From Dehalococcoidia bacterium (lineage in GTDB: Bacteria > Chloroflexota > Dehalococcoidia > Dehalococcoidales > JAUWYK01), in assembly GCA_030615865.1 (NCBI GenBank), contig JAUWYK010000066.1, positions 1 through 10,858 on the forward strand: a stretch of DNA of 10,858 bases, written 5' to 3'. Made by a program: the position numbers and the translations under genes. The notes under the pieces were generated by a model. The model had not been told where the DNA came from. It searched no databases and worked only from the letters and a program-made list of their open reading frames with translations. Below, piece after piece: positions 5,468 through 10,688 of the stretch. How positions within the stretch are numbered: position 1 is the stretch's first letter; each line of letters starts with the position of its first letter.

Positions 5468-7304
5468 CTAAACTAACACTCCATGACTTTTAATCAGGGT
5501 GTCACAGGTTCGAGACCTGTACGGCCTACCAATCACCTCTTTTGCGACACCAACCTGCTCCCTTTCTCCGTTATTATTCGCAACATTTAGCCGGCATATT
5601 ATTCGTCGTGTTTTGAGATCCTCTGATGGGCAGACGTAAATACCAAGCCTGGCAGCCAAGTCAGCCTTCTCGTCGAATGTTGCTTCATTGAGGTTACGCT
5701 CACGGAGCCTTTGTAGCTCCTGGTATAGGTCTTGTACCTGTTCCTGAGTGAAACCTCTTACTTCTGAGCTCAAACGAGCTATTTCTGCCTCCGCTTCGTG
5801 GATCTCCTGTAGATATTTGGTCTTCCATTCCTTAGCCTCCTTGATGGCGTACAGCTCCTCGTTATAGCCTTTCTCTACCTTGACGATTGACTTCTTCCGA
5901 CGATCTATCTTCATATATTGTATCCTGATAAGTCTGTCCAGATCCTTGGTCTTATTCAGCTTCACTTTAAGCTGTCTTTCTACCCAAGTATCATCTCCGA
6001 GCATATTGCAGATATCCTGCCATATCTCATCATCCCATCTCGCCGGGATGAAACGATTATATGGACATGAATTTGGCCGCCACTTACGGTAATGAGCCCG
6101 GCAATAATAGTATACTTCGTCATGCTTGCCCCGCTTAACAGCCATTGGTTTACCGCATAATGGGCAAATCATCCGCATGCGAAATAGAGCTTGTATGCTC
6201 TTGCCTTGCTTGCCCCTACCCCGTCCCCTCTCCCTAAGGGTCTGGTTAGCCTTTTCCCATAGCTCATGAGTAGTGAGGGAAGGAACGGTAAATGGGACTC
6301 TTTCGTCATCTGGCTTTGGTCGTAGGAGGGTTCTCTTGATACCCAAAGTAGGATCTGGGAAAGGATTATTGGGATTAGGGACGCGGTGGTTTTTGTTGTA
6401 ATAAGCTTTCCCGGTATAACATTCGCGGGCTACAATCTCCCCCACCATCTTAGGAGCCCATATATCACTGTATAGTGGCCTGAATAGTGACGGATAGTCC
6501 TTCCTCGACTCATCTAGTTGATGTTTAACCCAATATTGAGTGCGTTCCTCACTACCACCTGTCCAAATGAATATTTGCCACACAACCCAAGCCGGACTTC
6601 CCCAAAGTAACTCACCATCAGGCCCAAGCTCATCGATTTCCCACCATGCCTCTGAGATTTTTAGCCTCCCCCTCTGGTCTATATAAGACTTTCGACAGTA
6701 TTTATAACCATATGGTGCTTTGCCTGCGGGTACTTTACCAGCGAGACAGCGACTCTTATTACCTCCAATGGCGTTACCTCGATTATCAGTGACTCTAATC
6801 TCATTAGCGTAAGACAGTTGGCTTCGAGCGGCACGACTCCACCATGCCATATCACTAGGGGCATCTCCATACATAAATCTAACGCCGTAATACTGACATT
6901 CCCTCTCAAAGGTCTCGCCGATGGAGATTGTCCATTGAGAGCCTACCCAGCGCCGGTATTATGACACCTGCAATGCGCTGTCCGGCTACTAGTTCCCGAC
7001 GAACACGGGTAATACCTGGTCTACCAAGGTGCTCACTGGAATCAGCATCATAGATTATATACTCGATTGGGACGACTACCCCTAGTTGTTTCGCCAACCT
7101 AACACAAGTGAGAAGATAGTCTGCTACTCTGTCATTCTCCGCTTGCTCCCTTAGCGATTGCCTGGTATACACTGCCCACCAATGCTTCCGGCTGAGGTCA
7201 CACCCTCGCACCCCGAACCCTTCTTCATATCCCGCCGCCTTAGCGGCCTCTTCTATGTAGCGATCTAGTCGCTCCTGAGGCATTACTTCATCTGCTATAA
7301 CCAT
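5468..7304 (-). CDS. Large serine recombinase, split by a +1 frameshift at CTT TGA
   Basis: Read with one +1 shift, this is a 611-residue integrase. Frame one (7304 to the TGA at 6906-6908) has the resolvase-type N-terminus with R48 and S50 in YTRQS and ends in GRLSMDNLHRRDL. The second frame continues ERECQYYGVRFMYGDAPS, then the recombinase domain (AGKVPAGKAPYGYKY), a zinc ribbon (CPLC, YYCRAH, NSCPYN) and a long coiled coil, the normal order. The usual DRLSR motif is GRLSM, so the Asp and second Arg of the active site are missing, and the helix-E region is divergent. ATG 7304 has an excellent AGAAGGAGGT site that overlaps the stop of the previous gene. The last 18 or so residues (PYRSRTCDTLIKS and on) are antisense tRNA-Lys sequence beyond attL. 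It is either a pseudogene or a programmed-frameshift gene. Confidence 0.8.
5482..5531 (+). pseudogene. 3' half of a tRNA-Lys(UUU) gene, 5' half missing
   Basis: The sequence folds as the right half of a tRNA. The anticodon loop CTTTTAA is at 5487-5493 with anticodon TTT at 5489-5491. The anticodon stem is CATGA/TCAGG with one A-G mismatch, and the variable loop is GTGTC. The T arm is ACAGG, TTCGAGA, CCTGT (5504-5520). The acceptor strand ACGGCCT is followed by discriminator A and an encoded CCA at 5529-5531. No acceptor 5' strand (AGGCCGT) or D arm is visible in the 90 bases upstream, so this copy cannot make a tRNA. It is the left attachment region of the serine-recombinase element, and probably an attachment scar of the neighbouring tyrosine integrase. 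Confidence 0.85.
5523..5545 (+). other. attL: core GGCCTACCAA plus inner arm CACCTCTTTTGC
   Basis: The core direct repeat occupies 5523-5532 and the element-side arm 5534-5545. The outer side is the tRNA-Lys acceptor end. The same 10-bp core recurs in the same orientation at 10229-10238, and the arm recurs there as its exact reverse complement. This is the expected layout of attL and attR of a large serine recombinase: a shared core and inverted phage-side half-sites. By symmetry the crossover dinucleotide is CT at 5526-5527. Confidence 0.8.
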
Positions 7305-7306
7305 GC

Positions 7307-7873
7307 TCACCTCCTTCTGAATAGCCATTCGAGGACTACTTTGCTTTCAATATCGTCGATTGGTGATTCACAGAACTCCCAAACGGTAGTTGGCCTATCC
7401 ATTGCCTCTTTTAACCGCGATGCTATTGCCAATAGCATTTTCCACAGCACATGGAATACAAGAGTACCGTCTCTGCTTCCGTAATCTTGCATGAACGCTG
7501 TCTTCACTTCACCTCTTACAGATGCCAAGATGGAGAGAAGTTCCCCAGGAGCCTCGGTCCAACTCTCTTGATATGATAGTACCCTGACTCCACAGGTAGA
7601 TAAGCTATGTACCAGACTTAATATGGCTAAAGCACCTTCACGGCTCAGGCGGTCAAGCGCCCAGACCAAAACTGCCTGAAATCCTCTCCGTCTGGCATCA
7701 GTTATTAGATTGGCTAGTACTCTCTGGTGACCAGCCTTCCAGGCAGATTCTTCTTCCTCGTAGACTTTAACAACCTCAAAGCCACGCTGACCTGCCCAGT
7801 CAGCAAGGACCGCAGACTGATTATTAGTATCCTGTTCACCTGTACTAACCCTGCTATAGATACAAACCTTCAC
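7307..7873 (-). CDS. Serine recombinase catalytic-domain protein (resolvase-like, no DNA-binding domain)
   Basis: A 188-residue protein. Residues 1-118 are a resolvase/invertase catalytic domain with R8 and S10 (YSRVS), D74, R75 and R78 (LDRLSRE), the complete serine-recombinase active set. The following 70 residues do not resemble the usual helix E plus HTH or the large recombinase domain, and no zinc ribbon is seen. I do not recognise this tail; it ends PIDDIESKVVLEWLFRRR. The start is GTG 7873, with GGAGGAG about 10 bases upstream. Its stop overlaps the ribosome site of the large recombinase, with two bases between stop and start, so the two are made together. It may supply catalytic subunits to its partner, whose own motif is degraded. 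Confidence 0.8.
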   Translation of the reverse strand: MKVCIYSRVSTGEQDTNNQSAVLADWAGQRGFEVVKVYEEEESAWKAGHQRVLANLITDARRRGFQAVLVWALDRLSREGALAILSLVHSLSTCGVRVLSYQESWTEAPGELLSILASVRGEVKTAFMQDYGSRDGTLVFHVLWKMLLAIASRLKEAMDRPTTVWEFCESPIDDIESKVVLEWLFRRR

Positions 7874-7918
7874 CTGTCACTGTCTCCTCCACGAGTATGG
7901 TCATAAGGCACCACCGGT

Positions 7919-8011
7919 TTCGCATGTCTACTGTTCTGCGGAAACTACGTTCTGCAGGCATGCGAGCAAAGGTACAGTATTAAGCCAGCGCAGATAGGCG
8001 CATAGCCTATC
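7919..8011. repeat. Two inverted repeats between the ATPase and recombinase genes
   Basis: The 144-base gap between the genes holds two dyads. One is TCGCATG at 7919-7925 with CATGCGA at 7959-7965. The other is a perfect 7-bp stem, GATAGGC/GCCTATC at 7993-8011, with a 5-base loop GCATA. The second lies just after the ATPase stop on the minus strand but has no T run, so it is not a canonical terminator; it could stabilise or process the mRNA or bind a protein. Confidence 0.5.
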
Positions 8012-8017
8012 CTAGTC

Positions 8018-9337
8018 CTATATATTCAGGCACTTCCTCACCCTCCACACAGTGCAACCCAAAGTCTTCGCGATTTTTTCGATGCCATAGCCCTGTCGGC
8101 GCAGTTCAAGGATGTCTTTTTCCAAGGAGGGGTCATCAAGAGAACGAGCCTCCCCATCGATAGCTTTATCCAGTTCCTCTCTTGCTCGCGCTTTATTCCC
8201 CATCTCATTCAGGTTTAGCTTAGAGTAAACATGGGATAATTCCTCGCTCCAAAAACTAGGTAAGGTGAACCTGATCATCCCTTCAAAGTCGGCATCACAT
8301 ACATAGCCGAACTCAACCCGCTCCTGCTTGGGTATCTCTTTGAATGCTAAAACTGCCCGCTTTGCTTTGGCCTTAACATCGGTGCGTTCTGATTCAGTCT
8401 GGTTAAGGCCAAGTTCCTTGAATATGATGGTGTCAGCCTGTCGTGTAATAGCCCAATCGATGTCTCGGGAGTTCTGGCCGGCAAAAACTAGAGATATGTG
8501 CCTTTGCCTGGCTATCATCAGCAGTTTTCGCATAAAGCGGTTCTGTGAGGTATTGAAAAGCAAGGATAGGTAGTTTATCCCTGCCTCGTCGCAAACAAGG
8601 AATGAACCCACCGGAACCTTGTCGGGTGCATCGGTAATCTTAATCCAGTGGGGCAATAAGTCTCTTGCTGCTTCTGGCAAGCCAATCCAATAGCAGGGCA
8701 TTTTGTGGATAGCCATCATATACTCAGCCATCTTAGCTGCCAGTGCCGACTTGCCGCTCCCTCTTTTACCCAAAATCAAGATCACGCGGCCTGATTCAAG
8801 GCCGTCCAGCCATGTCTTATAGTTTTCCCGCTGCACTGGCGGGCCGCTTAATCCACTGGGGTTGGCGGTTGTTTCAAGAACCCCAGCTACCGGCTCTGTG
8901 ACGATACGCAGGTCTATCTGAGTCCTCTGATTTAGTAACCGATTCTGATTCTCCCTGGATCTCTCCAAAGCCAATTCCCGTTCCTGAATCTGTAGGTTGT
9001 AGAGGCGGGTTCGTTTCTCGTCTAACGCCTGCTGCCTTTGGTGTTTTTGCCACAGTATTGCCGAACGCTCTCGGGCTTCTTCCTCTCGTCTCTTCTCGTG
9101 TGCTATGCCCATCTCCATTTTCCTCAAGCAGAGTTGAGAACGGTCTTGCTTTAATTTCTGTTCTGGCGAAATACCCCCTAGTCCAAGCATCTTAGTCATG
9201 TTATTGGATACTTTTTGGAAAACAGGGCCAAGTATTACATCCAAAGTATCATTGAAAATGTTGTCTAGTGGATTAGATGAACTGCGCCGGCGAGGGTAAC
9301 TGCGATTCCTACCAGTATGGCTTCCTTTTCTACTCAT
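8018..9337 (-). CDS. P-loop ATPase with N-terminal coiled coil and C-terminal HTH
   Basis: A 439-residue protein of the mobile element. Residues 1-25 are rich in Ser, Arg and Lys; 60-145 are strongly charged and predicted coiled coil (EKRREEEARERSA, then RELALERSREN). The ATPase core has Walker A GKRGSGKS (190-197), Walker B FLVCDE (246-251), an ARQRH segment (276-280) and a sensor-like AGQNSRDIDW (286-295). This order resembles Zot-like or FtsK/HerA/A32-type DNA-translocating ATPases, but the exact family is not clear. Residues 407-437 (LRRQGYGIEKIAKTLGCTVWRVRKCL) form a resolvase-like helix-turn-helix, suggesting it binds DNA itself. There is no transmembrane segment. ATG 9337 has AGGAGGT at good spacing. 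The role could be DNA packaging, transfer or replication; none is proven. Confidence 0.72.
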   Translation of the reverse strand: MSRKGSHTGRNRSYPRRRSSSNPLDNIFNDTLDVILGPVFQKVSNNMTKMLGLGGISPEQKLKQDRSQLCLRKMEMGIAHEKRREEEARERSAILWQKHQRQQALDEKRTRLYNLQIQERELALERSRENQNRLLNQRTQIDLRIVTEPVAGVLETTANPSGLSGPPVQRENYKTWLDGLESGRVILILGKRGSGKSALAAKMAEYMMAIHKMPCYWIGLPEAARDLLPHWIKITDAPDKVPVGSFLVCDEAGINYLSLLFNTSQNRFMRKLLMIARQRHISLVFAGQNSRDIDWAITRQADTIIFKELGLNQTESERTDVKAKAKRAVLAFKEIPKQERVEFGYVCDADFEGMIRFTLPSFWSEELSHVYSKLNLNEMGNKARAREELDKAIDGEARSLDDPSLEKDILELRRQGYGIEKIAKTLGCTVWRVRKCLNI

Positions 9338-9421
9338 TTATTACCTCCTGTAGTTTGTATCGTTATGAAACAAGCTGTGTCAAAGCTCACATGAACATCA
9401 TGCCTTTATGATCTCTATCTT

Positions 9422-9462
9422 CCCCCTAGGCCAAGGCGTAGCAAAACACTCAGCCTAGGGGG
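9422..9462. repeat. Perfect 10-bp inverted repeat upstream of the ATPase gene
   Basis: CCCCCTAGGC at 9422-9431 and GCCTAGGGGG at 9453-9462 enclose 21 bases. The repeat lies between the 52-aa ORF and the ATPase gene on the minus strand. Neither side has a T or A run, so it is not an ordinary intrinsic terminator. It may be a binding site, an mRNA stem, or an origin or nick structure. Nothing else is recognised in the gap 9338-9477. Confidence 0.7.
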
Positions 9463-9477
9463 TGCGTGATCCTAATC

Positions 9478-9636
9478 CTATTCCTCTGTCCCTTCGCCTT
9501 CGTTGGCCTCATTTTCCTCGACAATTTCTTCTACCTGGCTGAGAAAATTATCGTACAGAACTCCAGGTATTTGGATCTCATCCGGGTCTGTATCGAGGCT
9601 GCTGAGTTCATCTAGCAAATGTTTAAGCGTAGGCAT
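9478..9636 (-). CDS. Small acidic protein of unknown function (52 aa)
   Basis: The frame encodes 52 residues, beginning MPTLKHLLDELSSLDTDPDE and ending in an acidic tail, NEANEGEGTEE. It has a very strong ribosome site, AAAAGGAGGT, ending 7 bases before ATG 9636, and a TAG stop at 9478. The central IQIPGVLYDNFLSQVEEIVEE is predicted helical. I do not recognise a family. Its tight position, 15 bases after the 40-aa ORF and with that ORF's stop running into its Shine-Dalgarno, argues for a real, co-translated gene. It might be a scaffold, adaptor or regulator; this is a guess. No membrane segment or metal site is visible. Confidence 0.65.
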   Translation of the reverse strand: MPTLKHLLDELSSLDTDPDEIQIPGVLYDNFLSQVEEIVEENEANEGEGTEE

Positions 9637-9651
9637 CTTTTGGACCTCCTT

Positions 9652-9774
9652 TTAGATTCCAGCCAGGACCCTTAGCCCAGGGTATGGCACGGGCCTCGTC
9701 CTTTGATTGTAAGAAAACCCGTCCCGGCTAGTTATAGAATCCTTATGAACCATCATATTGGGTGAAATAGTCAT
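9652..9774 (-). CDS. Small basic ORF of unknown function (40 aa)
   Basis: Forty codons from ATG 9774 to TAA 9652, beginning MTISPNMMVHKDSITSRDGF and ending PVPYPGLRVLAGI. The start has AAGGGGGATAAGA upstream, a good ribosome site. The TAA is immediately followed by the AAGGAGGT of the next gene. The product is soluble, with several Arg and Pro residues, and has no recognised domain. Support comes from spacing and ribosome sites rather than from homology, so it may still be a chance frame. Confidence 0.5.
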   Translation of the reverse strand: MTISPNMMVHKDSITSRDGFSYNQRTRPVPYPGLRVLAGI

Positions 9775-9812
9775 TCTTATCCCCCTTTAATGGGCGACAA
9801 AAGTGGGATTAG

Positions 9813-10145
9813 CTATAGATTCACTCGACACCATTGCATCCTCCCTGTCACTAGTCTGTTTATTTTTTTGAGACGTCTTTTAGCCCAAAATACGCCATCA
9901 CCGCTGCTGAGAATCCGGTATGATGTGCTCCTTGAGTATCCGAATCCAGAGACCAAGGACTTTATAGCGTATTCAAGATCTAGGTACCCGCTCCCCCAAT
10001 AGTTGATAGCACGAAGGCAATACCGCAGGGCTAGTTCTTGGCCAAGATTAGCCTTGAGGACCACTATGGAGAGCTGAGGTACTATCCTAACAGTTGTGGG
10101 AGGTGAACTCGTAGGATGATGTATGAGAGGATCACGGAGAAGCAT
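9813..10145 (-). CDS. Small HTH protein, first gene of the element
   Basis: A 110-residue protein encoded nearest the right end. Residues 35-55 (LGQELALRYCLRAINYWG) look helical. Residues 57-82 (LEYAIKSLVSGFGYSRSTSYRILSSG) resemble a helix-turn-helix in which SRSTSYRIL is the recognition helix, followed by DGVFW and a basic KRRLKKINR stretch. DNA binding as a regulator, excision factor or replication protein is likely but unproven. The ATG at 10145 is preceded by AGAGGGGATAGGTATT; the AGAGGG lies in a small hairpin. The first 25 residues look less structured than the rest, so a later non-ATG start is possible. It heads a co-directional run that extends to the recombinases. Confidence 0.6.
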   Translation of the reverse strand: MLLRDPLIHHPTSSPPTTVRIVPQLSIVVLKANLGQELALRYCLRAINYWGSGYLDLEYAIKSLVSGFGYSRSTSYRILSSGDGVFWAKRRLKKINRLVTGRMQWCRVNL

Positions 10146-10155
10146 AATACCTATC

Positions 10156-10170
10156 CCCTCTAAGAGAGGG
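10156..10170 (-). promoter_or_regulatory. Hairpin over the ribosome site of the HTH gene
   Basis: On the minus strand CCCTCT, loop CTT, AGAGGG forms a 6-bp stem just before the HTH gene. Its right arm is the AGAGGGG Shine-Dalgarno, about 9 bases from the ATG. Folding would mask the ribosome site; as DNA it is also a possible operator. No convincing -35/-10 pair was found between here and attR. Confidence 0.45.
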
Positions 10171-10213
10171 AGCAGGCATTAGTGTAAGTTCAAAAAATGT
10201 CTCAATGGGGGTT

Positions 10214-10238
10214 GCAAAAGAGGTGTTTGGCCTACCAA
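10214..10238 (+). other. attR: inner arm GCAAAAGAGGTG plus core GGCCTACCAA
   Basis: The element-side arm lies at 10214-10225 and the core at 10229-10238, followed by the host sequence AAGCTAGAAG after the CCA. The arm is the exact reverse complement of the one at attL. Joining both arms around one core gives a 38-bp site in which 16 of 18 positions on each side of the central CT are symmetric. The crossover dinucleotide here is 10232-10233. Confidence 0.8.
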
Positions 10239-10275
10239 AGCTAGAAGACCGACCCTTTAGGGGGTTATTAAGAAG

Positions 10276-10327
10276 AATCAGGGTGTCAAGACACTAGGTC
10301 AACCGACACCCTGATTTTAATGTTTTT
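10276..10327 (+). terminator. Inverted pair of the tRNA-Lys 12-mer; terminator-like stem-loop
   Basis: AATCAGGGTGTC at 10276-10287 faces its exact complement GACACCCTGATT at 10305-10316 across 17 bases, then TTTTAATGTTTTT follows. This can act as an intrinsic terminator on the plus strand, possibly the original terminator of the tRNA-Lys gene. Inside it, GTGTC AA GACAC at 10283-10294 forms a competing small dyad. The same 12-mer is present four times, with minor variation, at 5391-5503. The rest of 10239-10365 shows no gene. Confidence 0.6.
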
Positions 10328-10365
10328 CGAGAATAATATCAATGCTTGGATTTCTAAATTTTAAT

Positions 10366-10409
10366 AGCGGGGGTTGGATTCGAACCAGCGACCTTTGGGT
10401 AGTGAGACC
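10366..10409 (-). pseudogene. tRNA 3'-half remnant (tRNA-Met-like)
   Basis: On the minus strand the sequence runs GGTCTCACTACCCAAAGG, then GTCGCTGGTTCGAATCCAAC, then CCCCCGCT. The variable region, T arm and acceptor strand of a tRNA are clear and resemble the end of elongator tRNA-Met. The T stem has one C-A mismatch, the anticodon loop (CTCACTA) lacks the purine expected after the anticodon, CCA is not encoded, and no D arm precedes it. It is therefore a decayed fragment, possibly another integration scar. Nothing is recognised in 10410-10495. Confidence 0.6.
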
Positions 10410-10495
10410 GAAATCCCCTCCAGTAGTTTATAACAGAATATCCGGCGGGAGTCAATGCCATGAAGCATAGTACATCGATTATAGTAGGAGTATCC

Positions 10496-10684
10496 TTACT
10501 CAACCTCTGGTAGGTCATCTACATAATCAACAGTAACCAGATATCGTTGACCAATAGGGATTTGATCTTCAAGTTTTTCACCAGAGTTGAGTTCCGTCTC
10601 AAAATGGGCTCGCCCTATTTTAGGCTCTAGCAAGGGCACGCAAAGCAAGGTTCCCTTGTTAGCCTTTAGAAGTTCTGTATACAC
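10496..10684 (-). CDS. Small protein of unknown function (62 aa)
   Basis: Sixty-two codons from GTG 10684 to TAA 10496, beginning VYTELLKANKGTLLCVP and ending QRYLVTVDYVDDLPEVE. The sequence has a well-mixed, globular composition, with alternating hydrophobic residues suggesting beta strands, and looks genuinely coding. The start lies four bases after the permease stop, so coupling to that gene is likely; no clear Shine-Dalgarno is present. The frame is open for 10 codons upstream without an ATG, so the start is uncertain. I do not recognise the family. Confidence 0.45.
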   Translation of the reverse strand: MYTELLKANKGTLLCVPLLEPKIGRAHFETELNSGEKLEDQIPIGQRYLVTVDYVDDLPEVE

Positions 10685-10688
10685 TGGT

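Larger units (their letters stand above)
5526..10233. mobile_element. 4.7-kb integrated element with serine recombinases, in a tRNA-Lys 3' end
   Basis: The limits are set by the two CT crossover points inside the GGCCTACCAA direct repeats. All recognisable genes run on the minus strand from the right end to the left end. In order they are an HTH protein, ORFs of 40 and 52 aa, a P-loop ATPase with HTH, a catalytic-domain recombinase and a large serine recombinase ending at attL. No relaxase, replication initiator, capsid, portal or resistance gene is recognised. It therefore looks like a minimal integrative element or satellite whose only non-recombination module is the ATPase and small proteins. 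The frameshift in the large recombinase leaves its present mobility uncertain. Confidence 0.82.

Noticed and set aside
5482..5531. A complete, functional tRNA-Lys gene
   Set aside because: No D arm or 5' acceptor strand is found upstream; only the right half folds.
6679..6909. Minus-strand 76-codon frame overlapping the recombinase frame break
   Set aside because: Its translation has no recombinase features, whereas the other two frames join smoothly; it is a shadow frame.
5526..10233. A prophage or conjugative element
   Set aside because: No capsid, portal, terminase large subunit, lysis, relaxase or type IV secretion gene can be recognised in 4.7 kb.
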